DNA from: Clostridia bacterium
GTDB lineage: Bacteria > Bacillota > Clostridia > Oscillospirales > CAG-272
Direction: 5' to 3'
Length of the DNA: 64,000 nt
NCBI GenBank assembly: GCA_017622085.1
Contig: JAGARU010000049.1
Coordinates: 53,364-117,363 of the forward strand
In this document: piece by piece, positions 8,068 to 16,742 of the stretch
How the letters are laid out: the number at the start of each line of letters is the position of its first letter
How positions within the stretch are numbered: the first letter of the stretch is position 1
Program-made: the position numbers and the translations under genes
Notes under the pieces: generated by a model
What the model saw: only the letters and a program-made list of their open reading frames with translations
What the model was told of the DNA's origin: nothing
The model's database searches: none

Positions 8068-9084
8068 TCAATCATCGTATCCGTTCGGATTCATAGCCTG
8101 CCATCTTGCCGCATCCTTGCACATCTGCTCAATGCCGCGCTCCGCCTTCCAGCCAAGAAGCTCATAGGCCTTGGTGGGATCTGCGTAGCATTCGTCGATA
8201 TCGCCGGGGCGACGGGCAACGATCTTGTAGTTTACAGGGAGACCGGTCGCCTTCTCATAGGCCTTAACAATATCAAGCACGGAATAACCCACACCGGTGC
8301 CAACATTAAAGCGCTCAATGCCGTTTTTGATCGCATTTGCACGGTCAAGAGCCTTAAGATGTGCCAAGGAGAGGTCCACTACGTGAATATAGTCACGTAC
8401 GCCGGTGCCGTCGTGCGTGTTATAGTCGTCACCAAAGACGGAAAGCTCCTTGTACTGTCCGCCGGCTACACGCATAATGTAAGGCAGGAGGTTGTTGGGA
8501 ATGCCCTTGGGGTCTTCACCAATCAGACCGCTCTCATGAGCGCCGATGGGGTTGAAATAACGAAGAATGGAGATGCTCCAGGTGTTATCAGAAACGTAAA
8601 TATCCGAAAGAATCTTTTCGATATCCAGCTTGGTCTGACCGTAGGGATTGGTGGTAGAAAGCGGAAAATCTTCACGGATCGGAACACTCTCGGGCTTGCC
8701 GTAAACAGTAGCGGAAGAACTGAACACGATGGTTTTTACGCCATGATTCTGCATTGCCTGGCAAAGATTTAAAGTGCCGGTGATGTTATTGTGATAGTAG
8801 CGAATGGGCTGTGCAACCGACTCACCCACCGCCTTCAAGCCGGCAAAGTGAATAACAGAATCGATTTCATTTTCATCAAAAACGCGAGAGGTTGCTTCAA
8901 AGTCAAGGAGATCCACATGATAGAACTTCGGACGAATACCCGTAATCTTTTCAATGCGATCAAGCACGCAGATTTTACTATTGCAAAGATTGTCGAGTAT
9001 AACGACTTCCCTGCCATCCTTTAAAAGTTCTACAACAGTATGAGAACCGATAAAACCGGTTCCGCCGGTAACAAGAATTGCCAT
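8068..9084 (-). CDS. galE: UDP-glucose 4-epimerase
   Basis: A 338-residue short-chain dehydrogenase-type epimerase. It has the NAD-binding GGTGFIGSH at residues 7-15, catalytic YGQTK, the SSATVYG strand and the substrate-contacting RYFNPIGAH. It interconverts UDP-glucose and UDP-galactose for galactose use and for envelope polysaccharide precursors. It is first in the galE-galM operon. Confidence 0.97.
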   Translation of the reverse strand: MAILVTGGTGFIGSHTVVELLKDGREVVILDNLCNSKICVLDRIEKITGIRPKFYHVDLLDFEATSRVFDENEIDSVIHFAGLKAVGESVAQPIRYYHNNITGTLNLCQAMQNHGVKTIVFSSSATVYGKPESVPIREDFPLSTTNPYGQTKLDIEKILSDIYVSDNTWSISILRYFNPIGAHESGLIGEDPKGIPNNLLPYIMRVAGGQYKELSVFGDDYNTHDGTGVRDYIHVVDLSLAHLKALDRANAIKNGIERFNVGTGVGYSVLDIVKAYEKATGLPVNYKIVARRPGDIDECYADPTKAYELLGWKAERGIEQMCKDAARWQAMNPNGYDD

Positions 9085-9123
9085 TTTGTATCCCTTCCTT
9101 AATATTTAATTATTGTCATAAGT

Positions 9124-9152
9124 ATTTTATAACATTTTCCCCCACATTTCAA
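9124..9152 (-). promoter_or_regulatory. Promoter of galE-galM
   Basis: On the minus strand TTGAAA (9147-9152), 17 bp, TAAAAT (9124-9129), about 40 bp upstream of the galE start. Confidence 0.65.
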
Positions 9153-9222
9153 CCGCTCTTCGGCAATTCACATTTTGTTTACAATTACCCACTAAAGATT
9201 TTTTCAAATTAAATGAAATCCA

Positions 9223-9251
9223 TTGACAAAAGCCAAATACTGTGGTAAACT
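9223..9251 (+). promoter_or_regulatory. Promoter of the dapA-dapB-lysA operon
   Basis: TTGACA (9223-9228), 17 bp, TAAACT (9246-9251) with TGG directly ahead of the -10. Transcription would begin just before the lysine aptamer at 9262. Confidence 0.85.
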
Positions 9252-9261
9252 TATCAAAAAT

Positions 9262-9420
9262 GATAGAGGCGCACGCGAAAAACAGTACCTCACACGGAAT
9301 AATCCGTGCAGATGTTGTGTGAGAGAAAGGTTTCCGTGCCGAAGAGCTGGCGCAGCACACGTTATCTCTGGCAGACCGGATAAGATCCCTTTTGCTGTCG
9401 CAGAAATGCGGAGAGCTATC
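9262..9420 (+). ncRNA. Lysine riboswitch (L-box) aptamer
   Basis: The sequence carries the L-box conserved blocks in order: GATAGAGGCGC, AACAGTA, GAGAAAGG, CCGTGCCGAAG, CTGGCAG and GGAGAGCTATC. The outer helix pairs GATAG (9262-9266) with CTATC (9416-9420). It precedes dapA, dapB and lysA, which make lysine, as expected for this class. Lysine binding should favour the downstream terminator at 9482-9521. Confidence 0.93.
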
Positions 9421-9445
9421 TACCCTAAACCGATTTTTCGCTATG

Positions 9446-9464
9446 CTGTCGGCTTTTTCGACAG
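9446..9464 (+). promoter_or_regulatory. Additional hairpin in the L-box expression platform
   Basis: CTGTCG (9446-9451) pairs with CGACAG (9459-9464), followed by TTT. It lies between aptamer and main terminator and may be part of the antiterminator switch. Confidence 0.4.
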
Positions 9465-9481
9465 TTTAATAACGTCAAATC

Positions 9482-9521
9482 GAGCAGAGTACGCTTTTCG
9501 CTATGCGGCTCTGCTCTTTTT
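9482..9521 (+). terminator. Riboswitch-controlled terminator
   Basis: GAGCAGAG (9482-9489) pairs with CTCTGCTC (9509-9516), followed by a T-tract. It lies 44 bp upstream of the dapA start and is the likely off-switch of the lysine riboswitch. Confidence 0.88.
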
Positions 9522-9564
9522 CTTTGATGTTACGTAAATTTTCCGCGGATGAAAGGATACAATT

Positions 9565-10449
9565 ATGAAAAACACTGTTTTCAAGGGCGCTGCAACCGCC
9601 ATTATTACACCCTTTAAAAATAACGAAATTGATTATGAGAAATTTGCCAGCCTGATTGAGTGGCAGATCTCGGAGGGCATTCATGCTATCGTTGTTTGTG
9701 GAACTACCGGCGAAAGCTCTACCTTAACCGATGAAGAGCACCGCGACGCCATCGCATTTGCCGTAAAGCAGGTCAACCACCGCGTTCCCGTCATTGCCGG
9801 AACCGGCTCCAACGACACCGCTTACGCCATTGATTTGACCAAATTCGCCTGTGAAGCAGGTGCCGATGCTGTTCTTGTCGTTACTCCTTACTATAACAAG
9901 GCAACGCAGAAGGGCCTTATTCAGTCCTTTACTGCTATTGCTGATGCCAGCACAAAGCCCGTTATTCTTTATAACGTACCCTCCCGTACCGGATGCAACA
10001 TTTTACCCGAAACCGCACTGGCCCTGGCCGAGCATCCCAACATTGTAGCCATCAAGGAAGCCAGCGGAAACATTTCTCAGATCGCCTCTCTTGCCGCACT
10101 TACCCGCGGTAAGCTGGATATCTATTCCGGAAACGACGATCAGATCGTTCCTGTTCTTGCTCTGGGTGGCAAGGGTGTTATTTCCGTACTCTCCAATCCC
10201 ATGCCTCGCGCAACAGCAGATATCTGTAATAAGTTCTTCGCCGGTGATATTGAAGGAAGTACAAAGCTTCAGCTTGATCTCCTTCCCTTGATCGATGCAC
10301 TCTTCTGCGAGGTCAACCCTATCCCCGTAAAAGCCGCTATGGCCGCTATGGGCTTCACAGAGAACAGCCTTCGCATGCCTCTCACTCCCATGGAAGAGGC
10401 CCATGAAGAAAAAATGCTTGCCATTATGAAAAATCTTGGCCTGCTGTAA
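9565..10449 (+). CDS. dapA: 4-hydroxy-tetrahydrodipicolinate synthase
   Basis: A 294-residue TIM-barrel lyase. It condenses pyruvate with aspartate semialdehyde, the first committed step to diaminopimelate and lysine. Visible features are GTTGESSTLT (pyruvate binding), catalytic Tyr in ILYNVPSRTG (Y136) and the Schiff-base lysine in VAIKEASG (K164). It is first in the operon behind the lysine riboswitch. The diaminopimelate product also feeds peptidoglycan and, as dipicolinate, spores. Confidence 0.98.
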   Translation: MKNTVFKGAATAIITPFKNNEIDYEKFASLIEWQISEGIHAIVVCGTTGESSTLTDEEHRDAIAFAVKQVNHRVPVIAGTGSNDTAYAIDLTKFACEAGADAVLVVTPYYNKATQKGLIQSFTAIADASTKPVILYNVPSRTGCNILPETALALAEHPNIVAIKEASGNISQIASLAALTRGKLDIYSGNDDQIVPVLALGGKGVISVLSNPMPRATADICNKFFAGDIEGSTKLQLDLLPLIDALFCEVNPIPVKAAMAAMGFTENSLRMPLTPMEEAHEEKMLAIMKNLGLL

Positions 10450-10463
10450 GAAGGAGCCGACAC

Positions 10464-11213
10464 ATGAAAATAATTGTTAGCGGCATCGGTGGCCGTATGG
10501 GAAAGGCCATCTGTGAGCTGGCCTCCACCGGATTTCGCGGCGCCCAGATCGTGGCAGGATGTGACCTGATTCCCCTGGAAAGCCCCGACTTCCCTATTTA
10601 TCCTTCCCCGCTGTCTCAGCCAATTGAGGCAGACTGCATTATCGATTTCTCACACCACACCGGAACAACTGCTTTGCTCAACTATGCGGTTTCCGCATCG
10701 CTTCCTGTAGTCTTGGCCACCACAGGCCACACCGACGAGGAATATGAGGCTATCAAAGAAGCCGCCAAGCGCATTCCCGTCTTCCATTCCGCCAACATGT
10801 CCGTTGGAATTGCCCTTTTGGTTGAACTTGCAAAAACCACAGCCAAGGCGTTCCCGGATGCAAATATCGAAATCATCGAGAAACACCACAATCGCAAGCT
10901 GGATGCTCCCAGCGGGACTGCCCTCCTTTTAGCCAACGCCATTCGTGAGATTCGCCAAAAGGCATCCTTTGTTTTTGGGCGGCATGGCCAAGCAAAGCGT
11001 ACCGAGGAAGAAATCGGAATCCATGCCATTCGTATGGGAAATATTGTCGGTGAGCACGAAGTAATCGTCGGAACCGATACACAAACCATTACACTGAAGC
11101 ACGAGGCGCATAGTCGTGCCCTGTTTGCTGAAGGTGCTTTGGTAGCCGCAGATTATCTGATTGGGCAATCTGCTGGCCTCTATGACATGAAAAATATGCT
11201 TACCGAAGAATAA
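10464..11213 (+). CDS. dapB: 4-hydroxy-tetrahydrodipicolinate reductase
   Basis: A 249-residue NAD(P)H-dependent reductase for the second step of the branch. It has the dinucleotide-binding SGIGGRMGKAI at the N-terminus, and catalytic EKHHNRKLDAPSGTA with the HH pair and K-x-D-x-P-S-G-T substrate loop. The start follows a GAAGGAG site 14 bp after dapA. Confidence 0.97.
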   Translation: MKIIVSGIGGRMGKAICELASTGFRGAQIVAGCDLIPLESPDFPIYPSPLSQPIEADCIIDFSHHTGTTALLNYAVSASLPVVLATTGHTDEEYEAIKEAAKRIPVFHSANMSVGIALLVELAKTTAKAFPDANIEIIEKHHNRKLDAPSGTALLLANAIREIRQKASFVFGRHGQAKRTEEEIGIHAIRMGNIVGEHEVIVGTDTQTITLKHEAHSRALFAEGALVAADYLIGQSAGLYDMKNMLTEE

Positions 11214-11222
11214 GGAACAGAC

Positions 11223-12524
11223 ATGATTTGCAACAACCTTTCGATCAATGAGCAAGGTCATTTGTGCTTTGCCGGAATTGACACAACGCTTTTGGCAGAA
11301 AAATACGGAACGCCCCTTTATCTTATGGATGAAAATCGGATCCGGGAGCGGTGCCGTACCTACATTACCGCAATGAAGGAGGCTTTTGGCGACAAAGCCG
11401 CGCCTCTGTATGCCAGCAAGGCCGCATCCTTCAAGCAGATCTATCGGATCATGAAGGAAGAAGGCATGGGGATCGACGTAGTCTCCGCTGGCGAAATCTA
11501 CACGGCAGTTTCCATCGGATTCCCTTTGGAACATGCCTATTTCCATAGCAACAACAAGACCGATGAGGATATTGACTTTGCTATGGAGCACGGTATTGGC
11601 TATTTTGTTGTTGATAATGAAGAAGAATTGAAGGCAATCGATCGGATCGCCGCCCGACGTTCGATCCGTCAGAACATTCTTCTCCGCCTTACTCCCGGCA
11701 TTGACCCTCACACGTATGAGGAGGTTGCTACCGGAAAGGTTGACTCCAAATTCGGTTCTGCCATTGAAACCGGACAGGCAAAGTCGATTACCGCTTTTTC
11801 TCTTTCCTTATCTAACATTAACTTAAAGGGCTTCCATTGTCACGTGGGCTCTCAGGTATTTGACTCAGATGTTTTTCTCCAGTCCGCCGATATTATGCTC
11901 GGTTTTATTAAGGAGATGAAGGATTCCCTCGGCCTCCATACGGAGATTCTCGATCTTGGTGGCGGCTACGGCGTACGTTATCTCGACTCCGATCCGATGA
12001 TCGATATTGCAGAAAACATCCGTACCGTCGGCGCACACATTCACAAAAAGTGCGCAGATCTTGGAATTGCGCTTCCTACGATTCACATGGAGCCCGGACG
12101 TAGCATTGTGGCCGATGCCGGATTGACGCTCTATACCGTTGGCACGATCAAAAAAATTCCCGGATATAAGAACTATGTTTCGATCGACGGAGGCATGGCA
12201 GATAATCCCCGCTATGCACTCTACAAGTCTTCGTATACCGTTCTGCTGGCAAATCGGGCAACCGAGGATGAAGAAACGTTTACCTGCTCCTTGGTGGGTC
12301 GGTGTTGCGAGAGCGGTGACATTATTCAGGAAAACATCACCCTGCCTGCAAACACAAAGCGAGGAGATCTGGTAGCGGTACTTACTACAGGTGCCTATAA
12401 CTATTCCATGGCTTCAAACTATAATCGTCTGACTCGTCCCCCGGTTGTTATGCTGAAGGACGGCACCGATTTCATCGCTGTAAAACGCGAAAGCTTGGCG
12501 GATCTTTGTGCAAACGATCTATAA
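11223..12524 (+). CDS. lysA: Diaminopimelate decarboxylase
   Basis: A 433-residue PLP-dependent enzyme of the alanine-racemase fold that converts meso-diaminopimelate to lysine. The PLP lysine is in LYASKAA (K66). Other family motifs are HVGSQ, DLGGGYG, EPGRSIVADAG and the C-terminal CESGD. It closes the operon, which ends in a strong terminator. No aminotransferase or acetylase genes for the middle of the pathway are in the window. Confidence 0.97.
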   Translation: MICNNLSINEQGHLCFAGIDTTLLAEKYGTPLYLMDENRIRERCRTYITAMKEAFGDKAAPLYASKAASFKQIYRIMKEEGMGIDVVSAGEIYTAVSIGFPLEHAYFHSNNKTDEDIDFAMEHGIGYFVVDNEEELKAIDRIAARRSIRQNILLRLTPGIDPHTYEEVATGKVDSKFGSAIETGQAKSITAFSLSLSNINLKGFHCHVGSQVFDSDVFLQSADIMLGFIKEMKDSLGLHTEILDLGGGYGVRYLDSDPMIDIAENIRTVGAHIHKKCADLGIALPTIHMEPGRSIVADAGLTLYTVGTIKKIPGYKNYVSIDGGMADNPRYALYKSSYTVLLANRATEDEETFTCSLVGRCCESGDIIQENITLPANTKRGDLVAVLTTGAYNYSMASNYNRLTRPPVVMLKDGTDFIAVKRESLADLCANDL

Positions 12525-12527
12525 AAC

Positions 12528-12557
12528 AAAAAGCATCTGCTTGTGCAGATGCTTTTT
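12528..12557. terminator. Bidirectional intrinsic terminator between lysA and the Cys-rich gene
   Basis: A perfect 13-bp stem, AAAAAGCATCTGC (12528-12540) with GCAGATGCTTTTT (12545-12557), has loop TTGT. T-tracts lie on both strands, and it separates convergent genes. Confidence 0.9.
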
Positions 12558-12562
12558 CGTTT

Positions 12563-13402
12563 TCACGAACAGCCGCAAGGCTTATCGCCACCGCGGGGCG
12601 ACACATGAGGAACGGACGGTGGGCAGAATTCATTGATCGGGAAGATCATATTGCGGAACAGGGCGCAGGGATTCTCTTCCTCGGCAACAACGCATTCTTT
12701 ATCCGGAACACAGTACTGGGTAGCAGAAATCAAATACTGGGCAGGTCTTTGCAAGCGAATCACGGAAAAAATACCGATCGAAACGATCAGCTTGTTTCTG
12801 TTGTCGGAATAATCCATCAGATTCCCGTTAACCGAGGCAAGCACGGAATCCGGGATGTCGCAAAGACAGCAACAGCAGCCGCACATGTATGCAGGCTCCA
12901 CCACCTTGGTGCTCAGCACAATGGGATCCACAGCCTCCATGATTGCAATGGGCAGGTTGGAGGATGCATCTTTTTTGGTGGGGCATTTGCAGAATCCGTC
13001 CTCCCCCACCTCCGAGCGGAAAATGTTCACGCTTCCCTCTCCTCCAAAGAGGACCACCTTCTTCTCCGTAACCGCAACACCTTCAAACTCCTGAATGTTG
13101 CCCTGGCCCATGCACGCTTCAAACGTGATCTTAATATGGATCCGGATGGAAAGCTGATAAAAACCGCGATTAAACGGAACGTTCTCCACGTCGATATCTG
13201 CACATACGATTTTCGCGCATTTGGATCGAATGTTCGAGGTACGCTCAATAATTTCCTGTCCAAAATTGGTCAGATATACTCTTACGTTTTCAAAGCAATC
13301 TTTATCCCGGCACGAATCGAGAACACGGTATGTATCGATGCATACGGTTTCACGTCCGGAACCAAAACCGCCGGTAGTACCGCAAGCTCTGTTTTCAGCC
13401 AT
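12563..13402 (-). CDS. Conserved cysteine-rich protein of unknown function
   Basis: A 279-residue protein with 21 cysteines, no signal peptide and no membrane segment. Cysteines cluster in DSCRDKDCFE near residues 28-37, in a central YMCGCCCCLCD block with four consecutive cysteines, and in a C-terminal YCVPDKEC / NPCALF / NEFC / CGCS tail. I recognise the overall pattern from uncharacterised proteins widespread in Clostridia but cannot name a family. Metal binding or disulfide-linked assembly, for example in a spore layer, is possible but unproven. It has an AGGAGG site and lies downstream of the P-loop gene on the same strand. Confidence 0.75.
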   Translation of the reverse strand: MAENRACGTTGGFGSGRETVCIDTYRVLDSCRDKDCFENVRVYLTNFGQEIIERTSNIRSKCAKIVCADIDVENVPFNRGFYQLSIRIHIKITFEACMGQGNIQEFEGVAVTEKKVVLFGGEGSVNIFRSEVGEDGFCKCPTKKDASSNLPIAIMEAVDPIVLSTKVVEPAYMCGCCCCLCDIPDSVLASVNGNLMDYSDNRNKLIVSIGIFSVIRLQRPAQYLISATQYCVPDKECVVAEEENPCALFRNMIFPINEFCPPSVPHVSPRGGDKPCGCS

Positions 13403-13418
13403 TATGACTTTTACCTCC

Positions 13419-13453
13419 TATTATTAGTCGAAGACTCCGTCTTCGATAATAGG
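13419..13453 (-). promoter_or_regulatory. Hairpin in the leader of the Cys-rich gene
   Basis: TCGAAGAC (13428-13435) and GTCTTCGA (13439-13446) form a perfect stem with loop TCC, extended by AT-rich flanks. It lies between the upstream terminator and the AGGAGG site of the Cys-rich gene. No promoter is evident in the short gap. Confidence 0.5.
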
Positions 13454-13460
13454 ATATGCC

Positions 13461-13494
13461 AAAAAAAGAAAGTCGTGCTGTAAAGCACGACTTT
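13461..13494 (-). terminator. Intrinsic terminator after the small P-loop gene
   Basis: AAAGTCGTGCT (13469-13479) pairs with AGCACGACTTT (13484-13494). On the minus strand the stem is followed by a T-rich tract. Read-through may be needed to express the Cys-rich gene. Confidence 0.8.
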
Positions 13495-13503
13495 CTGTCG
13501 AAA

Positions 13504-13911
13504 TTAAAGATACTTCTTAACGGTGTCGGATGCTTCTGCCTCAGGAATGGAAGAAGTGATGAAGCACTTAACGTTGCAAGCCTCGGTCAAAGCATTGACC
13601 TTATCGAGGAAGCAGTCGAAGGTCGCTACATCATCACCACAAATCTTCAAAGCAGAGTCAATAAACAAATCGGTCACGTCGTGGTTGCTGGCCAAAATGC
13701 CGGCTACCATACCAAAGAGGGCATCCGTAGTATTAACATGATACTCTTCTGTGTCGATCAATCTGCACTGATACTTTATATCGAAGGTCAATTTCTTTCC
13801 CTTTTCCAAACAAACAACAGCACCGTTACTCTGGTCAAGCGCAGTATGTACCATCTGAATCAAAGTTTTGGTCTTTCCGGTACCTTTCACGCCAATCATA
13901 AGTTTAAGCAT
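13504..13911 (-). CDS. Small P-loop NTP-binding protein
   Basis: A 135-residue protein with an N-terminal Walker A motif, GVKGTGKTK (residues 7-15), and a possible Walker B strand DLFIDSALKI. It is too short for a full AAA+ or RecA module and has no other domain that I recognise. Similar clostridial proteins are sometimes labelled as twitching-motility ATPases, but no secretion-motor motifs are present and I do not support that name. It has a GGAGGG site, its own promoter and a terminator. An inverted repeat overlaps its predicted transcription start. Confidence 0.75.
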   Translation of the reverse strand: MLKLMIGVKGTGKTKTLIQMVHTALDQSNGAVVCLEKGKKLTFDIKYQCRLIDTEEYHVNTTDALFGMVAGILASNHDVTDLFIDSALKICGDDVATFDCFLDKVNALTEACNVKCFITSSIPEAEASDTVKKYL

Positions 13912-13940
13912 AATTCAAAGCCCTCCAATAAATGTAATAA

Positions 13941-13971
13941 TAGGCAGAGTCGCTATCTACTACTCTGCCTA
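13941..13971. promoter_or_regulatory. Inverted repeat across the predicted start of transcription
   Basis: TAGGCAGAGT (13941-13950) and ACTCTGCCTA (13962-13971) are perfect 10-bp inverted copies, 11 bp apart. One arm begins 1 bp after the -10 hexamer of the P-loop gene. It could be an operator or a 5' stabilising hairpin. Confidence 0.6.
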
Positions 13972-13972
13972 T

Positions 13973-14001
13973 ATTATATAACATAAACTTTTTTATTTCA
14001 A
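13973..14001 (-). promoter_or_regulatory. Promoter of the P-loop gene
   Basis: On the minus strand TTGAAA (13996-14001), 17 bp, TATAAT (13973-13978). Confidence 0.8.
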
Positions 14002-14044
14002 GGGGTTTTGGTAATTATTCACGAAAAAAATTGTGAACAATCCA

Positions 14045-15382
14045 TTACCGAATTCTCTTCTCCAGCTCTGCCTTCAGATCCTCGTAGCCTTCTTTGCCGA
14101 GAAGAGCGAACATATTCTTCTTGTAGCTCTCTACACCGGGCTGGTTGAAGGGGTTTACGCCAAGAACGTAACCGGAAATCGCACAACCGAGCTCAAAGAA
14201 GTAGAACAGGTGGCCAAGAGTAAACGCGCTTCTGTTAGACACTTCCACCAACATATTGGGCACACCGCCGTCCGTGTGAGCAAAGAGTGTACCAAGCATA
14301 GCCGTACGGTTTACAAAGTCAAGCTCACGTCCGGAGAGGAAGTTCAGCTTATCTACGTTTGCATCGTCGTGAGGGATAATAATGGTGTCATTGGAGTTGG
14401 TAATGCGGAGAACCGTCTCGAAATGATTGGGAGTACCGTCCTGAATAAACTGTCCAAGAGAATGAAGATCGGTAGAGAAAATAGCGGACGAGGGGAAAAT
14501 ACCCTTATGATCCTTGCCTTCGCTCTCACCGTAAAGCTGCTTCCACCATTCAAGGAAAAGCTGAGTGGAGGGCTCATAGGATACCAGAATCTCGGTGGAC
14601 TTACCGCGACGGTACAGAATGTTGCGAATTGCCGCATAGCGGAAGCAAGGATTAGTATGAATATCTTCCTCTGCATACAGCTCACGTGCATTGGCAGCAC
14701 CGGCCATCATCGCGTCAATATCAATTCCGGCTACGGCAATAGGAAGAAGACCTACTGCAGTAAGAACGGAGAATCTTCCTCCGACGTCGTCCGGAACAAC
14801 AAAGGTCTCGTAGCCCATCTCATCGGAGAACTTCTTGAGAGTTCCCTTCGCCTTATCGGTAGTGGCAAAAATTCTCTCCTTGGCGCCATCCTTGCCGTAC
14901 TTCTTCTCAAGAAACTCACGGAAAATACGGAATGCAACGGCAGGCTCGGTGGTGGTGCCGGACTTGGAAACTACGTTTACACAAATGTCCTTGCCCTCAC
15001 AAAGAGCCAAAAGATCCGCCAAAGCAGAAGAACTGATGCTGTTACCTGCAAAATAAATGGAAGGGGTATCCTTGCTCATCTCATTGTAGAGAGGAGATTT
15101 AACAAACTCAATCGCGGCACGTGCGCCAAGATAAGAGCCACCGATACCGATAACAACAAAGATATCACAAGATTTCTTGATCTTCTCAGCCGCTACTTTG
15201 ATTCTTGCGAATTCTTCCTTGTCATAGTTTACAGGAAGATCACACCAGCCGAGGAAATCGGATCCCTCTCCGGTCTTGTTTCTAACCAACTGGTTGGCAG
15301 CATATATCTCGGGAGCAATTGCCTCCACATCACTGTCGCTTACAAATTTTTTAATAAAGATTTCATTTAAAGAAAGACTCAT
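14045..15382 (-). CDS. pgi: Glucose-6-phosphate isomerase
   Basis: A 445-residue glycolytic enzyme that interconverts glucose-6-phosphate and fructose-6-phosphate. The length matches the short Gram-positive type. Motifs are [39 protein letters not shown] and the C-terminal [11 protein letters not shown] followed by [10 protein letters not shown]. It has its own promoter. The galactose genes upstream feed into the same step. Confidence 0.98.
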   Translation of the reverse strand: MSLSLNEIFIKKFVSDSDVEAIAPEIYAANQLVRNKTGEGSDFLGWCDLPVNYDKEEFARIKVAAEKIKKSCDIFVVIGIGGSYLGARAAIEFVKSPLYNEMSKDTPSIYFAGNSISSSALADLLALCEGKDICVNVVSKSGTTTEPAVAFRIFREFLEKKYGKDGAKERIFATTDKAKGTLKKFSDEMGYETFVVPDDVGGRFSVLTAVGLLPIAVAGIDIDAMMAGAANARELYAEEDIHTNPCFRYAAIRNILYRRGKSTEILVSYEPSTQLFLEWWKQLYGESEGKDHKGIFPSSAIFSTDLHSLGQFIQDGTPNHFETVLRITNSNDTIIIPHDDANVDKLNFLSGRELDFVNRTAMLGTLFAHTDGGVPNMLVEVSNRSAFTLGHLFYFFELGCAISGYVLGVNPFNQPGVESYKKNMFALLGKEGYEDLKAELEKRIR

Positions 15383-15415
15383 TTCACATCATCCTCCGAT
15401 ATTGTGATTACTAAC

Positions 15416-15444
15416 ATAATACATCAATTATCGTGAATTTTCAA
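15416..15444 (-). promoter_or_regulatory. Promoter of pgi
   Basis: On the minus strand TTGAAA (15439-15444), 17 bp, TATTAT (15416-15421), with TG two bases before the -10. Confidence 0.8.
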
Positions 15445-15527
15445 CCTCTTTTTCACCATTCTTGATTTTTGAGCGGTTTTGTCCAAATCACAAAAGAACT
15501 TGGCGTTTTTTTTGTGAACTTTTATGC

Positions 15528-16688
15528 TTAATGTAGAAGAGTTCTCTGGAGAATCTTTTGGTATAAACCCCAAAAATCAATTTTCTCTACCGTATCCGAT
15601 GCTAAAATATCACATCGGCCAACCTCTTTTCCTTCACATGTATATATAATGCTCCCCACGACGTCCCCTACGCTTACAGGTGCCGCAAGATCCTCTTTTA
15701 ACTGAATGGTTCTTTGTATTTTATTCTCATCTCCCTTGTTTACAAGCAATTCAAAGGTCGCATACTCCGCTAAACAAAAAGGCTTTTTTCCGCCAAGCAC
15801 AGAGACCGGCTGTTTTTCTTCGGATATATCCCGATAAATTGCATAATTGGCAAATCCAAAGTCCAAAAGCTTCTGTGCGGCAATGTTACGTGCATCACGG
15901 GAAGATGCTCCCATGATTACGGCAATCAGATGCAAGTTGTCCCGCTTTGCCGTTGCACTGATGCAAAACTTGGCTTTGGAGGTCGATCCGGTTTTCAGCC
16001 CGGTAGCCCCCTTATAAAACCGAATCAGTCGATTGGTATTGGTAAGGCCAAAGGCACCATCACGCACCGTGTCCATCCAGATGGACGTATATTCCAGGAT
16101 AGCCTCGTGTCGAATCAGCTCCCGGGACATAAGTGCAATATCGTACGCACTGATTAAATGCTCCACGGCATCGTCGTCTAACCCGGTTACATTTTCAAAG
16201 TAGGTATTCTCCATTCCAAGCGCCTTGGCACGTTCATTCATTTTATTGACAAAGGATTCCTCACTTCCAGCAACCAGCTCAGCCAGAGCAACCGCGGCAT
16301 CGTTTGCCGATGCGATCACTACGCTCTTTATCATGTCCCTTACCGACATGGTTTCACCGGGCTCGAGGTAAATCTGTGAGCCGCCCATGGATGCCGCGTA
16401 ATCGCTTACCGTAACAGGATCGTCAAGAGAGATCACCCCACTGTCTACTGCCTCCATTACCAGTAGCAGTGTCATAATCTTAGTCACGGAGGCTGGCGGC
16501 AAAGCTTCATCTTTGTTAAACGCATACAGAAGAGCACCTGTATTTGCATCAAGAAGGACAGCGCTTTTTGCATCCAATTCCAAATCCGCCTCCTTGATTT
16601 CCAGGGCGGAAACCACAGGGATAAGATGGGGCGAAATCAGAAATAGGGCAATTAAAAATAAACATGCGGTTTGTAATTTCGTTTTCAT
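15528..16688 (-). CDS. D-alanyl-D-alanine carboxypeptidase (PBP5/DacF type)
   Basis: A 386-residue exported penicillin-binding protein. A signal peptide spans residues 1-28, with a cut likely near VSALE. Active-site motifs of the S11 family are present: S67-V-T-K70, S127-A-N129 and K232-T-G234. The C-terminal domain (from about 290) is the usual beta-rich stalk. It trims the terminal D-alanine from peptidoglycan stem peptides. In spore formers DacF and DacB homologues alter cortex crosslinking, so a sporulation role is possible. A clear amphipathic C-terminal anchor is not obvious. Confidence 0.93.
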   Translation of the reverse strand: MKTKLQTACLFLIALFLISPHLIPVVSALEIKEADLELDAKSAVLLDANTGALLYAFNKDEALPPASVTKIMTLLLVMEAVDSGVISLDDPVTVSDYAASMGGSQIYLEPGETMSVRDMIKSVVIASANDAAVALAELVAGSEESFVNKMNERAKALGMENTYFENVTGLDDDAVEHLISAYDIALMSRELIRHEAILEYTSIWMDTVRDGAFGLTNTNRLIRFYKGATGLKTGSTSKAKFCISATAKRDNLHLIAVIMGASSRDARNIAAQKLLDFGFANYAIYRDISEEKQPVSVLGGKKPFCLAEYATFELLVNKGDENKIQRTIQLKEDLAAPVSVGDVVGSIIYTCEGKEVGRCDILASDTVEKIDFWGLYQKILQRTLLH

Positions 16689-16742
16689 AGTATTCCCTCA
16701 CACATCATTAAGAATTAGTAAATCTATATTTGCAGAGGGATA

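Noticed and set aside
9223..9537. Small plus-strand frame over the lysine riboswitch
   Set aside because: It begins inside the -35 box of the dapA promoter and runs through the aptamer and terminator, so it is not a gene.
13504..13911. Naming the P-loop protein as a PilT-type motility ATPase
   Set aside because: Only a Walker A motif is visible; the protein is far too short and lacks the Asp and His boxes of that family, and no pilus genes are nearby.
14033..15370. Plus-strand open frame nearly coextensive with pgi
   Set aside because: Shadow of pgi; the isomerase frame carries all catalytic motifs and has promoter and ribosome site.
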